NCBI GenBank assembly: GCA_015680685.1 | Contig: MNCI01013895.1 | Location: forward strand, 47,383-109,382 | Length of the DNA: 62,000 nucleotides | DNA from: Gnetum montanum | Lineage: Eukaryota; Streptophyta; Gnetopsida; Gnetales; Gnetaceae | Reading direction: 5' to 3' | Part shown: one piece after another, positions 10,230 to 21,916 of the stretch | How the letters are laid out: each line of letters opens with the position of its first letter | Position numbering within the stretch: the stretch's first letter is position 1 | Notes under the pieces: generated by a model | Told to the model about the DNA's origin: nothing | Database searches by the model: none | Seen by the model: the letters and a program-made list of their open reading frames with translations, nothing else | Made by a program: the position numbers and the translations under genes

Positions 10230-13200
10230 TTGACTTCTTTCATTAAATAAATTTGGAGAGGTGGGTGGTATTTTAGTAAACTATTTTCACTTAGTCTTTA
10301 ACTAAGTTTTTAGATTTCAAATTTATTAGGTTCATAAAAGATCATAGATGAATTAGTTTACAATGAGCTAGTAAACATTTCATCCAAATGGAAATCCTTA
10401 ATGAGCATCCATTTACATTATAGACAATATTTTTTATGTTTCAACATTGATAAATGATAATTTTCCTGTGTGTCACCAATTATCCTACCTAATAATTCAT
10501 TTTTCACTCTTAATCATTTTCAATATAAATGCAAGCACATTGTACATCATTTTAATGTACCAAAAGTGGTAACTAATTTTTGTTTAAGATGTGAATCTTC
10601 ATTTTCCTCTTTTTATTTAATGAAAAGATAAGAAAAGGATCCAAAGATGGTGAAGGGAAAGAATATAGTGAAGATTCTATAAGAAGAGGTATACATTATC
10701 CAAATCGAGCACTTGGTGGACACATGCAAGAACATCGGTCAAAATAACCTTGCAAAGGCTTCCAAAGAAAACCTTTTTTTGAAAAATCACAAAAAATTTA
10801 ATAGAAATCGCACTTGAATCCATAAATTTTTGCTATGAATAACATGCTTTGGACATTTCTAATTTTATGAAAAGTTATGTAAAATTTCTTTGTAAATATT
10901 ACATAATGAAGTGTTAGCCTAGTGGTAAGATATTTGATTTGGGAGTTCCAAGTTATGGCTTCAATTTTGGTAGGCAATGAGTTATATTAATTTCTAATTG
11001 GACTATATATCTTGGAGTGTACCTATCTTTCACTTATTTTGGGTTTCAACATTAGTTTGATAAAATGTAGAGTCTTTCATAATCACTGGCTTGATAAAAT
11101 TTAAGTCTTCTTTGATTTGGCAATTTGTAAATTACTTTTCAAATCATTTTGTCTAATTTTTTACTCTACATGCTTTATTTATGGTTGGAACATGCCTTTA
11201 AGCTAGCATGAGAGGTGCTAGTATTAGTTGTGAACCCATTACCTCTAAAATTTTCTCCATTTGAAAATTTTCTGCCATGATTCTTTTTTATTATTAACAA
11301 CATTTTTCATTACTGTGCAACATTTTTGAGTTGAGTTCATAGGGGTTAAAAATGTTTCATTTTTGACTTTATTAAAATTTTTTAAATTTGACAATGTCAA
11401 GCATTCCATGTACACATCATGGAGATCTGAGTTGGATGCAACCACTATATTAAAGTTCATTCATTAAATAATTCAACTCATGTGAAGGGGTCATGTGCAT
11501 GCATTGTCATGAGTGGTTAGGAAACTCATCTCTCTCCATAATCATTCATTGCTCTGGGTATATCTTAAAATTTTTTCAAAAGTCTAGGTATCCTCACACA
11601 GTCATCTTTTCAGAAATGGTGCATATATATATGTGGTTGAAAATCATATTTATCTCACTGCAGCACGTTGCAGCCCTTCCTCTTCCTCTATATGAAAATC
11701 CAGTGGTGAGCCCTTCCTTTGTCCTGAAATCCTTCTGTGGGCTCAGCACCTGCAGGGCAATTCCCTAATAATCATCACCTATATTTATAGGGCATCCCTT
11801 AAATCCAATCCTACTTGGTTTGCTCAGCTCAAGACAACTAGCAATCTTTTTACCATTGACACTGGATGCGTATATGTTAGGTTTTCTTAATTTGTGTAAT
11901 TTCTGCTCACTTACTAAAAGCAAAGCTATGTTATTGTTTGGTTTCATTTTAGTTAATGGCAGGACACTACTTACTCTGAAACAAACCTGTTAGAGAATGT
12001 CTGTACAGGCTGCTGTTGAGACGGAATGCAGTTTTGCAGTTTTGAAGCTAGTAGACATCTATAAATTTTATACGGAAGAAATACCTGAAACTGCATCCTA
12101 TAGACTTGATCAGTTGCAGGTAAAAAGAAGGGAAAGGGAAAAGATGGGTTATTGGGAGTTTTTTATTTTAAAATTCGAATGATAGAGCGATTTCAAGGTT
12201 AAAAAAGACAGGAGACGGATGCGCAATATAAAAACTGATTAAAAATTCAAAATATGGCTGCCAGGAGCTTTGGGTAAAAAAAAAAAAAAAACAGGGATAT
12301 TTTGTGACACTACTTAAAAAGTTGTGTTACTTTGTTTTGTGAAACTTTCATGAAATGTTGGAAACGCACCTCTAAATATGAGACGATTTATTTCAGTATT
12401 GATGTGTCACAGCAAGGTTTCCATTCCTTGTGCAAAAAAAATAATGCACAGAGCCAACCTAACAACCGCAAATGGTCCATCTCTGCTACGGTAACCTTTT
12501 GGAAATTATGATCCGGATTGGCCTTATAGACAGTCTTAACAGTTTCAATTTTGAACCAGTTTACAGCATTAACCTAAATTGAAATTTTATTAAGTCTCCA
12601 TATTATTGTACAATGCAATAGATATTGTACAATGCAATAGAAATATATACGTTATAAATTTGAAAACGTCATTAACAAAATTACCATGTGTTTTTGGTAA
12701 AACCTGTAACAAATCATTGTAGAATATCTATGTCTAATGTGCTCCAATGTAGAATACTGCAAAAAAATGTGGGATTCATCTTGAATGCTATTTGTATTGC
12801 ACAAATGGTACCTGCAGAAGGAATTTTGAGCCATTTATCTATTTCACATTTATGCTTTACAAATTGTGCATCCGAATTGAGGAGGAAGAGCATCAAATAA
12901 ATAGTTTGCCTTTGAATTAAGGCCTCAGTAGGAATATAAACAATTTTTTTCAGTTTATATTTTCTAAAATTTATGAAATATGCTTGTTTTACCTACTTAT
13001 AAACTTGATTAGGATTAAAATAGAAAATGTGCTAGTAATATTCCATTTATTAAGTCATAAAACTCCATTATGAAGCTATCCTTTATCATGAGATTCCATC
13101 ATCACTTTTTTGAAATATTTATTTGGAATATTTATCCAATGAAGATGTCAGAAGATTGAAGCTAACGCTTCAACCTCTAACAACATCATCGTTGGTGCAA

Positions 13201-13686
13201 GAATCATTGTATTTGTCTCGTTGGTGCAAGAATCATTGTATTTGTCTTGTCACTTTATATCGTATTATATTCCTCCAGGTACTCAACTTACACTTCAGTA
13301 GCTTTAGTTGCATTTTAGCTGAATTCACGTTGACTAATTTTCTACATTTTAAATTAAAAATAGTATTTTTGTGGGCAAATTAGCTTGCTGCTTCTACACT
13401 CGTAAAGCTTTCATGTAAAACTTACCCCAGTTGTTTCTTTGTTAGGCTTGATTCATTCCAATAATTTATGATCTTGTATTTTATTTGGGTTGTGATTTGT
13501 GGAATGAATTTTTTTGTCCTTGCCCAGATTTTACCTCATGACTGTTCATTTAACTATGGTTGTTTCTAAACTGTTTTTATTGATCTTGAATCTGCAATTG
13601 TACATGTTGGTAATGTTTCTGGATATATAGGATTTGCTTAGCTGTTACACAATCAATAATTCAGATTTTAACAATGAATTTGCAGA
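10230..13686. other. Low-copy intergenic DNA without recognisable gene
   Basis: No retroelement domain is visible here. Small local duplications occur: ATATTGTACAATGCAATAG twice in tandem at about 12603-12642, and a 29-bp unit twice at about 13193-13250. A run of A lies near 12276-12291. The frames at 11493-11768, 11997-12182 and 13123-13383 show no motif I can name. The end of the region is probably intron, or degraded upstream exons, of the receptor-kinase relic, because a TTTGCAG acceptor stands at its right border. Confidence 0.5.
10911..11050 (+). repeat. Possible tRNA-derived SINE relic
   Basis: TTAGCCTAGTGGTAAGATAT resembles the A box of plant tRNA-derived SINEs, and GGCTTCAATTTTGG about 35 bases downstream could be a worn B box. 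No clear 3' tail or target-site duplication is seen, so this is a weak call that a SINE library search could settle. Confidence 0.3.
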
Positions 13687-14018
13687 GTATGGAGAAGGAA
13701 TGGTAACATCCAAAGGAGATGTATACAGCTTTGGAGTGTCGTTGCTGGAGATGGTAACAGGTAGAAGCCCAACTGATATAAATCCAGATGGATATTCTAG
13801 TCTGCACAGTTGGGTGCAAAATTCATTCCCAGAGAGCTTAGATCAAGTTCTGGACAGAAGACTCTTTGGAAGGCAGTGAAGATGAGTTGCTCTGGAAAAA
13901 CATATCTGATTTTGTAGAGATGGCTCTCTTCTGCACCAACGAAAACCCTTGTCGCAGGCCACAGATGGCTCACATTCCAGATTTCTTGGAGGAGCTTTTC
14001 CATAAAATAAAACCCTGA
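13687..14018 (+). pseudogene. LRR receptor-like kinase, last exon, frameshifted
   Basis: The exon begins after a TTTGCAG acceptor with EYGEG, then SKGDVYSFGVSLLEMVTG and PTD, which are kinase subdomains VIII-IX of plant LRR receptor kinases. SSLHSWVQNSFPE and a VLDRRLF stretch follow. The frame then ends at a stop near 13877. Shifting frame restores EDELLWKNISDFVEMALFC and CRRPQM, the usual C-terminal kinase end, to a TGA at 14016-14018. An intron just before the EYG motif is typical of the LRR-XII group (FLS2, EFR and Xa21 relatives), which suggests that assignment. The N-lobe, transmembrane and LRR parts are not found upstream. It is the only host-gene relic in the window and is probably a pseudogene, though one sequencing indel could account for the frameshift. 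Confidence 0.8.
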
Positions 14019-14748
14019 GTTTTATCACCTCAATTCACAGATCCTACCTTTAGAAACCAAAAACCAATAAGACCTCAGCGCCTTAGCTTTGGAAATGAGG
14101 TATCAAACAGCTACTACACCTTAGGATTTTAAGCATAGCTTTGATTGTACTTATACTGTGCTCATGAAAGCAACTCCGTCCCTGCTTTCCTTGGTATCCT
14201 TCCACTGTTGTGATGTTTATCTGCATTGTATTTCGTATCTTAGTCCATGTTAAAAATAAATAAATAAATAAATTTGGATGAGGAAAGATGCAAGAAATAA
14301 AAAACTTTCAGCAGCTTGCAAAACCACAATGCTTTACTCGGTGGAAACCTGATTTTAAATTGAAACTGTTCCAACTTCTTTTTCCCTTAAATTTTGATGG
14401 CTTATTACGGCTAACCTGATTCCGATGAAACCTTGTATCATGAAAGAGAATAACGAGTGTTTTCAAGCATTTTTCCTTAACGTTTAATGAATTAGAGATA
14501 CGATGTAAATTTGGTTTATAAAGGAAAGTGCAATTTGCCTGAATGGACAAAACAACAATTGCGTTTGCAACTGTGTTTAGATAGTTTACCGTAAATAACG
14601 TAAATCACTTGCCCGAGGTTTTTAAAATGAAAACCATTTTTCACTTTGTGAATATATTCTAATAAAAAAGGTTTACCGGAAAGAGTTGATAACGCACACA
14701 GCCTCAATTGGAGGAATCGATGCAGCATGGACAATTCTTTCAAAGGAA
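14019..14748. other. 3' flank of kinase relic
   Basis: AT-rich sequence follows the kinase stop and includes a (TAAA)n tract at about 14253-14271. It may hold the former 3' untranslated region. No other gene is supported; the minus-strand frames at 14308-14550 and 14516-14788 have no recognisable motif. Confidence 0.4.
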
Positions 14749-16213
14749 TGTTGAAACTTGAAACACGTCTCCAATTCAGAAAAGACATCTCCCAAAAACA
14801 GTAGACGTCTCTTCCAAGAACAGAGCCTTCACAAGAGATGTCTACATGATACCAAAGATGTCTATTTCACCAAAGAAGAAAAAGCTTTGACATGGCATTT
14901 TGATTGGTAAACATCCAAAAGACTCCAAATTTGTGTAGGAAACATCTGAGGCAAATAGAAAGTTTCCTAGGGTTTTGGATCTATATAATTATGTATGCCT
15001 TCATCCATGAAGAAGAAGGAAAGTTTGTATGCAAGGAGAACTAGGCAAGAGAGATTGGGTGAGCACATTGGGTGAGTGTAATAGGTGATTATAGCTCCAA
15101 GATCAGCTTGTGGTGTGCTGATCTATATGTTCTATTCTCTTGTATCTCACTTGTGAGTTGAGATCTCAATCCCAAGTTATGGGAGAGATTTCTATTGGTT
15201 GTGTCTTGCATTGATAACAATCATTGTCTGATTGTGGAATATCATTTGAGTGTGATAAGTTTTTGGATGCTTGTGGGTTGTGTGAACCCTATTATAATCT
15301 TCAAATAATTTAATTGAAGATAGTTTTCTTATTTTTCTAGCAAATAAATTTGTCTTTGCATAATACCTAGGTGTTTGATGAGTGGCGAGGTACCCCTACA
15401 CTCAACCATACGAATACGAGTGTTTTCACGCATGATCTGGTTGAACTCCGCAGACGGACTAGTCGTGGCACCTAGACAATTAACCTTAGGTCGCAGTTCG
15501 CTGTCTTCCCACTTGCCCTAGTATTATATTTGTCATGTATGGTTTAGTCCAAAGTGAGGTGTATGATGGGTTTTCTAATCTCATGTTACTCCTGAAGGCA
15601 ATGGAAGGTAATATTAACTAATCTAGGAGGAAAGGGTAAGAGAATCTAATCTAGCCTAAGTGCGATGAGCATCCATTCCTTAATCATCTATACACATCTT
15701 GAACCTCATGCATGACTACCACTAGAATTACCAAGCGCATGGCCTAGGTATGCTATTGGGGTACCAAGTAGTCACACTTAAATGCTCGTAATTAGGTCGT
15801 ACTCATTCTGCGTTTCTAGGAGATAAGGTTAAGAGAGATTAACTAAGAAAGCAGTAAATCACAGTTAAATAAATAATTAATTAAACTAAGTGAATGCTGC
15901 AATGATGAAGTAATCTCGATCTTTATTGCCAATCATGTGCATGTCCAAGTATGTCACACTCGAATAAAAGATGTCGTACAATTACATTCACTACACTATG
16001 AGCATACATTGGAAAATAATCTATCTCTAAAGGGATCAAACTACTAGAGCTTCGCTATGGTCTAAACTCTACTATGGAATAAGGGAAAGCCGCCTCTTAT
16101 TTATAGACATGGTGACAGACTACGATATTGCGTACGCAATATCGCAAGGGACGACGTGATATTGCATCCCATCAGTGTTGAAGGTGATTTAATTGCAGCG
16201 TGAACTTGCTCCA
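14749..16213 (+). repeat. Chromovirus 5' LTR, interrupted by solo LTR
   Basis: The putative LTR starts TGTTGAAACTTG and ends near TTGCTCCA at about 16213, just before the primer site. Removing the solo LTR and one TSD copy leaves about 660 bp, an ordinary size. It contains AGACGTCT and AGATGTCT words in U3 and a TATA box near 14981. The end is uncertain by about ten bases, and no partner LTR exists in the window for confirmation. Confidence 0.55.
15376..16174 (-). repeat. Solo LTR with perfect 5-bp TSD
   Basis: A complete LTR on the minus strand, from TGATGAGTGG (15376) to CCCATCA (16174). It is flanked by GTGTT at 15371-15375 and GTGTT at 16175-16179. Neither flank has a primer site or polypurine tract. 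It belongs to the GATATC/GATATTGCG U3 type, as do 34018-34981 and 4324-5198. A solo LTR is what remains after recombination between the two LTRs of a full element. Confidence 0.9.
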
Positions 16214-16220
16214 GTGTTAT

Positions 16221-16233
16221 TAGCATCAGAGCC
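16221..16233 (+). other. Primer binding site, tRNA-Met type
   Basis: TAGCATCAGAGCC matches the initiator-tRNA-Met complement TGGTATCAGAGCC at 11 of 13 positions. It sits about eight bases after the presumed LTR end and 46 bases before the gag ATG. Confidence 0.65.
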
Positions 16234-16279
16234 TAGTTTTATTCTCTTGGATTTTGGTTGAGGACTTTGTCAATTTTAG

Positions 16280-18114
16280 ATGGCACCCAAGAAGAAACAA
16301 GTGCAAGCTATGTATCATGACATGGAGAGCATGAAGTCAGCCTTCTAGATGATGGTTACTCAATTGGATGAAATTAGTAAGAAGGTGGACAAGCAAGCTC
16401 GTCCTAGCCATATTCTAACACGTGGAGGTGAAGAGCATGTACATTCAGATGAAGAAGTTTCACAACTAGGTGGAGATGGAGTAGGTGAAGAAGAAGATCA
16501 ATTGAGCTATGGCAGTGTAGGAAATCATTACCCAAGGATTCTAATGGGAGGGAATCCTATTCCTAAAATAATAACTCCAAGGGCTCTGGTGGTGCTCAAT
16601 ACTTCTTTAAACAAGCTTGATGATGAAGAAGATGCAACCCTTGTTAGAGTGTTCAAAAATGTTTCAAGAATTCCATATGTAGAGTTGAAGACTTTCAATG
16701 GTGTAGATGGGTCCAATGCTTTTGCAAGTTGGTTGAAGGCACTTGAGAAGCATTTCCTATTAAAAGAGGTACCAAATAACTTGAGGGTACCTATTACTAA
16801 ATTAAGATTAGAAGGTAAGGCTTCGACATGGTGGGAAAAAGAGTCCTAGGATTATGAAAGATGAAACAGTCAACCTATCAAAGATTAGGATCTAATGAAA
16901 TATAGGTTGAAAAGGAAATTTGAACAGTCTCGTTAGAGACAAGAAACCATTGTGAGGTTGAAATTCCTAGGGCAAGGTGACAAAGATGTCAAATAATTTT
17001 ACATCAAATTTTGTAATCTATTCCATTAAGCGAAGTTAAACTGGGAGGAGTATGTGTAACATCCAGTCCTTAGATGTCATGGAAAACGTCAAATATACAA
17101 TATATTAGATGTTATGCATAAGAAGACAATGTACCAAATGTGAAATATATGTAACATTTGACATTATATGTAAAGGAAATAACAAGAAAAATTGCAGAAA
17201 GAGAAAGAAAAGAATTCTCTATTGATATAGAATAGAGTATCCAAATTATATTATGAGAGTGTTCTATGGGTTTTCATTCTTTGGCATCTATCCCTTAGAG
17301 GCAATCTAGCACTACCACCATAGTTAGGCCTATAATCGACAAGAAGGAATGGCTAGTCCACTTCCTATCCCACTTCACTTGACTCCTGTGACTTGCCTAT
17401 ACTAGGTCCACCACTCCATCCTGGCATGACGTCTAAGCCCAAGTATAAATGCCTTTGGTCAAATCTCCAAAGGTTACCTCAAGAGTCACATTCATTATTA
17501 CAACATGCCCTTTCAGGTCTTAATTATAACTATTCTTTTGGGTCTTTGTTAAGATAACACTAACACTTGTTATGAAGAGACACCATCTTCATTGGGTAGT
17601 AGCATCATTTGGGAATGGGGACATGATAGTATGAGCAAGCTTTAATCTTTTTAGAAGTTCTCAAAATTACATACTAGCAAGATTATCCTTTTATGAGCCA
17701 CAAACCCTTGATGAGGCTTATGATTTGGTACTCGAAGTTGAGAAGAAATTAGATGGATTCAGAAACAAGAGCAAACAAAATTCTAAGGGTAACAAGAAGG
17801 GATCTAGATATGATAAGGGATCCAAATCCAAATCTGAGGACAAGGAGGGTAGCCAAGGTAAGAAAATTGAAGGAGGTGATGAGAAGGGTAAAACTAGGAG
17901 GAACCCAAGAAAGGAAGGTAAGGGTTAAGGTAGCAACTCATCAAAATTTTAGTGCTTTAGGGTTGAAGAATAGGGACATAAGCAATGGGAATGTTCACTT
18001 CACAAGGCATCCAAGGACAAAGATGTGCAAACCATAGAGGTGGATAAGACAACAAGGCAAGCTCTTCAAAGAGGTAATCCTAATGCTCCAAAAATTAAGG
18101 ATGTTTTTAATTAA
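16280..18114 (+). pseudogene. Chromovirus Gag relic
   Basis: Starts MAPKKKQVQAM at 16280. An early stop is followed by an open stretch (16349-16849) with an acidic region and the gypsy capsid core FNGVDGSNAFASWLKALEKH and ASTWWEKE. Several stops follow, and the reading is interrupted by an unrelated 0.5-kb insertion. It resumes near 17690 with PQTLDEAYDLVLEVEKKLD, then a Lys/Gly/Ser-rich tail. A zinc knuckle near 17950-17995 reads CFRVEE-stop-GHKQWEC, with the second Cys changed to Val and one codon changed to a stop. The protein would coat the element RNA; this copy cannot make it. Confidence 0.75.
17056..17583 (+). repeat. Insertion in gag, possible solo LTR of another family
   Basis: The gag reading breaks after LNWEEYV and reappears near 17690. 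The inserted DNA begins TGTAACATCC, a common plant LTR start, carries a TATA-like AAGTATAAATGCC near 17437, and ends around ACACTAACACTTG. I could not find a clear target-site duplication, so both the borders and the solo-LTR reading are tentative. Confidence 0.35.
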
Positions 18115-18128
18115 ATTCTTATGCATTC

Positions 18129-18555
18129 ATGGGGAATGTGAATAGAGGAGATCATCCTAATAGGAAATTGTTGTTTCGGATTAGAGCTAGTTGTTTGCTT
18201 AGTGGGGAATGGATTCATATTTTGATTAATGGAGGAGCCCAAGAAAATGTTATTTCTTTTAAGGAAATTACTAAATTGGGTTTGGTAACTCATCCTCATC
18301 TAAGATCCTATAAGGTGCATTGGTTATCTAAGGATTTTTTTCAAAGAGGTGAAGGAACAATGTACTTTGAAATTTAAAATTGGATGTTTTCATGATGTTG
18401 TGAGGTATGATGTGCTTCCAATAGATTATGATAATGTAATTCTTGGTAGACCTTGGAATTTTGATAATGGTGCCCAATTTGATGAAGAAAGAAATGTGTG
18501 GAGTGTTGTTAGACCTAATGGAATTCATGATTTGACTCCTATGATAGCTAAATAA
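18129..18555 (+). pseudogene. Chromovirus protease relic
   Basis: Two overlapping frames together form a retropepsin domain. The first (from 18129) ends its active-site strand as INGGAQENVIS, where the family has Asp-Ser/Thr-Gly-Ala, so the catalytic Asp is now Asn. The second (18349-18555) has CFHDVVRYDVLPIDYDNVIL and LGRPWNFDN, the conserved C-terminal half. A frameshift near 18350 joins them. It would have processed the Gag-Pol polyprotein. Confidence 0.75.
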
Positions 18556-18651
18556 GTGAGGTAGCAAAGTTCACTTAATGCTTCCTTAATCCTTCTAGGA
18601 GAGAGGGAATATATTTAGGAACATGATGAAATTGGTTTTGGTTTTGTTGTT

Positions 18652-19370
18652 ATGACAATAGTTGCTACTAACTATGATGATATGCAAGTCGAACTTCCTA
18701 CAGGTGTGCTAGGCTTGATGGAGAAATTTTCCAATGTATTCAAGGGGGAATTTGATGGACTACGACTAATGAGGAATGTACAATATCAGATTGACTTCAT
18801 TCTTGGTGCTACCATTCCAAACAAGAGAGCTTACCAGATGGCACCAAATTAGAGGGCTAAATTGTAAAGGCAAGTAGAGAGGTTACTTGCAAATGGCTTC
18901 ATGAGGGAATCCATTTCTCCTTGTGTACTTCTAGTAGTGTTAGTGCCAAAGAAGAACAATGATGAATGGAGGATGTGCATTGATTCTAGGGTAGTGAACA
19001 AGATAATAATGAGGTACAGGTTTCCTATTCCAAGGATGGATGATATCCTTGATGTCCTTAGCAATGTTGAAATTTTTAGCAAAATTAATTTGAAGAGTGG
19101 GTACCATCAAATCAAAATTAGGCATGGTGATGAGTTGAAGACAGCTTTCAAACATCAAATGGATTGTTTGAGGGGTTGGTGATGCCATTTGGGCTCATGA
19201 ATGTACCTGCTATATTCATGAACTTGATGCATGATGTATTGAAGGACTTGATTGGCAAGTGTTGTATTATCTTTCTTGACAATATTTTGGTGTATAGTTC
19301 TAATGAGGAAGTGCACTTAGATCACTTGAGAATGGTGTGCCTTATGTTGGAGGTAGCATTCATTCTTTAT
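18652..19370 (+). pseudogene. Chromovirus reverse transcriptase relic
   Basis: RT copies element RNA into DNA. The N-terminal part (18652-18852) ends with the conserved VQYQIDFILGATIPNKRAYQ stretch. After two stops the fingers and palm read ANGFMRESISPC, VPKKN, WRMCIDSR, YRFPIPRMDDILD and FSKINLKSGYHQIKI, with the first catalytic Asp of the palm replaced by Asn (KINLKSG instead of KIDL). A frameshift near 19170 leads to VMPFGLMNVPAIF and IIFLDNILVYSS, where the catalytic Asp-Asp pair is now Asp-Asn. Similarity stops after about HLDHLRMV, where the minus-strand gag of the next element begins. Confidence 0.85.
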
Positions 19371-19375
19371 GGTCT

Positions 19376-20216
19376 GTAAGGAACATGCATACTGGAAAGC
19401 TTGTAGATGTGTTTACATATCAAAATTGTATCCCCCTCAAATCTTGGGATATTGTTCATGTCTAAGTGCTTGATTTGACTATCTTTCGTATGCCTAGTTG
19501 GAATTTTAACTACCTCTGCAATGTTGAGCATGCTTCAAGTCACTAATAGAGGTTTATCGTCATCATTGCATCAATGATGTTGATGATGGTTTTGACCACC
19601 CCTTTAGTCTTGGTGGCCTTCATGGTGGTTATTGTCTCATTGATTACCTTCATCATGATTATTTTGATGGTGGCTTCTATGAGAACTGTCAAATGAAGAG
19701 GAATGTTTGTAATCAGATGAAGAGGAAGGTATACCACCACTACCATCGTGGTGCTTGCCATCACTCTCTTGATTATTATGGAAATCATCCTTAGATCCCT
19801 TGCTATTGTGATGCTTGCTCAAGTCCCTACCTTGTCTATCACTTTTTCCTGAACCTAGTTTATAAATAGTGGATTGTTGGTTTAGGGTCACACCCTTGTC
19901 ACCAGTAATAGGGGTTGGAGAATATTTATGTTGAGAACCTTTAAAGGGAAGATCCTCATTGTCATCTTGATCTATTAGGAACAAGGGATTAGTGAAATGT
20001 TTCTCCTTCATAGCCTTGAGGAGCTTCTCTTGACATCAATCTTGTTTGCATTGTGTTTCGGTGGGATAGTAATTTCGAGGATCATAACCATCCACAATGT
20101 ATTCTTTGTGAAGATTTGCTATGTTCTGGCACAAAATCATCTAGATGAATATATACCACTTTGCACTCCTATGGGATCAGTGGTTTCACATCTTCGTGCT
20201 TGTGAGAAGAAGACAT
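19376..20216 (-). pseudogene. Athila-type Gag N-terminal relic
   Basis: The start MSSSHKHEDV (20216) parallels gag starts at 5331 and 56396. An open stretch (20011-19640) is rich in His, Ser, Asp and Lys and corresponds to the basic, His/Ser-rich region at about 27190-27400 in the plus-strand copy. Near 19440-19380 the minus strand reads NIPRFEGGYNFDM then THLQAFQYACSLQT. This is the same block as NIPRFEGGYNADPQNHLQ in the copy at 27541. The capsid core beyond it is missing. Confidence 0.7.
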
Positions 20217-20373
20217 TTTGCAAAACAAAATAAAATTATCAGTGTGCTTTTATAATTCTATGTATAATGGGGATGATATTAACCTCAAAGTTTCATACAA
20301 TGATATTAATGGTATTTACTTAAACCTAAATAATGCACATTTCAACAAACAAAGTCTCTAGAAATGGTACTAA

Positions 20374-21310
20374 TGATGAGCGGCAAGGTACCCCTATGCC
20401 CAACCATATCAATCACAACGTGTTCATGCATGATCTAGTTGAATTCCATGGACTTTATCATTTCTAGTGCACTAGTCTTCTAGGAAGTGAATCTTACCTT
20501 AATATTAATCAATGTCTTTCCAATTACACTTGTGATGCACATTGGTATGGTTAAGTGTAATTGAGGTATCTAATTTTTATCATTTTTCATTTTTATGGTT
20601 TGGTGCTTGAATGAAGATAAAAGTAATTGGATTAACTAATTCAAACTAACTAATTAACTAACATCTAACTAGTCCTAACATAAGCATCCGATCCCACTTG
20701 TTGTACATGTCTTGAACCCATGTATCCATTACTAGGCAACTAAGCACTATGCTATTGGGCGTACTAAGAGATAACGCTATTGGGATTACCAAGTGAATAC
20801 GTGTTATGCTTGAAGTGGTCGTACTTATGTGTTTAATCTATCTTTCTTAATCGCTTCATTAACTTAATTTCTAGAACCATTTAATAAATAATTATAAACA
20901 TTAAATAAATTATTAAAAACATTAAATGCATAAATGAAATAGCTAATTTATCCAAAGTGCTGCAAGGATTATCGAAAAGCTCATCTTTATTGCTACACAC
21001 ACTATTGTGCTTAGGTACAACAATGCTCGAATAGAGATTCGTACACTCAATAACTCCTGCTGTGGGCACTTAAGAGAAAAATTCTAACTTTCAAATGGAA
21101 AAACTGCAAGAGCTTCATTGCAACTTCAATCTCTCATGACATCAATGTGGCTAGTGGATGCATATTTATAGTTGACTACAGACATTGCATCAATGAGGTC
21201 ACATCGATGCATGATATGATGCATCAACTAGGCCTCATCAACAAGACCCCATCAACGAGGCTACATCAATGAGGCCTCATCAATGCAGCTATCAGAACTA
21301 TGACTCATCA
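20374..21310 (-). repeat. 5' LTR, minus strand, GATGCATCA-type U3
   Basis: On the plus strand it runs from TGATGAGCGG (20374) to TGACTCATCA (21310). To its left, the minus strand of 20356-20373 reads TTAGTACCATTTCTAGAG, a worn primer site, which identifies it as a 5' LTR. U3 holds many repeats of CATCAATGAGGC and GATGCATCA words, and the TATA box is the complement of TTTATAG near 21169. U5 keeps the paired TTGG-type boxes. Confidence 0.8.
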
Positions 21311-21916
21311 TTAATAAAACTCTCAAAAAGTATAAAAATACATTAAATATGAGGAGCAAAGCTCAACTCATAACTCTCCAAAGAATCTTAGAGGCCACAC
21401 ATGTCCCCTTTGAATCCTTAATTTCTCACCATGGAGCCAAAGGTCAAGAAAATACACTTATGTGAGATTCTCTGAACCTCTCATAAGTGTTGTTCCTTGT
21501 CTTTCACTAAAATTCCCTTACAAAGCTCTCAAGAGACCTACCTTCTTTCTTAGGCCTAGTCTCCTTCCTTGAGACTAACCTTCTCTATTTTGGTTAGTAT
21601 TTCCATTGAGACAAACCTTCTCCCTTTTGGTTAGCCTCTCCATTGAGACTAACCTTATCTCTTCTAGTTAGCCTCCTTAGGATAGTGGTCTATCTTTATT
21701 TATTTCTTATCTTGATAGACAAGGTGGTTAGCCCTCATATGGATTTGTTGTTTGGTAGGAGATAAGTGGTTAGAAGTGGTTTGGGGTAGTTTGGGTCACA
21801 TGGGTATAGTAGTTGGGATCACATGGGTGTAGTAGTTGGGATTGATAAGTTTCTAGTAGCCACCACCACAAATTTAACATTTTAAGAACCACCATCCTAA
21901 TGTTAACATCTCAACA
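21311..21916 (-). repeat. 3' LTR of short element, truncated
   Basis: It matches 22680-23317 in order: a block starting ATGAGGAGC, the CACACATGTCC block, the GAGATTCT block and the GACTAACCTT minisatellite, then the GGTCACATGGGTGTAGTAG-type block. The part corresponding to 22554-22660 is absent at the junction with the neighbouring LTR. It contains about three copies of the 38-40 bp minisatellite. Confidence 0.6.

Larger units (their letters stand above)
14749..19370 (+). mobile_element. Chromovirus-type Ty3/gypsy relic, 3' truncated
   Basis: From left to right: a probable 5' LTR (TGTTGAAAC start at 14749, TATATAA box near 14981), a Met-type primer site, gag, protease, and RT ending after the catalytic region. 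RNase H, integrase and the 3' LTR are missing, because RT runs directly into the minus-strand Athila-like gag at about 19350-19370. The LTR is interrupted by a solo LTR (15376-16174), and gag by a 0.5-kb insertion (17056-17583). The gag motif FNGVDG, the knuckle and the RT sequence KYRFPIPR-like block place it with chromoviruses; I cannot separate the CRM, Reina and Tekay branches by eye. Confidence 0.75.
19350..21310 (-). mobile_element. Athila-like element, 5' end only, minus strand
   Basis: Reading the minus strand, the 5' LTR (21310 to 20374) is followed by a worn tRNA-Asp primer site, a leader, and the first 290 or so codons of gag. It then stops abruptly at the chromovirus RT. The right end lies inside the LTR of the minus-strand Met-primed element (21311-23317), so this copy inserted into that LTR. 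Deletion later removed the rest of it together with the left part of the host LTR. Confidence 0.75.

Noticed and set aside
11997-12182. Frame starting MSVQAAVETECSFAVLKL as an upstream exon of the kinase gene
   Set aside because: It lacks the glycine loop, catalytic lysine and HRD motifs; similarity to the N-lobe is not convincing.
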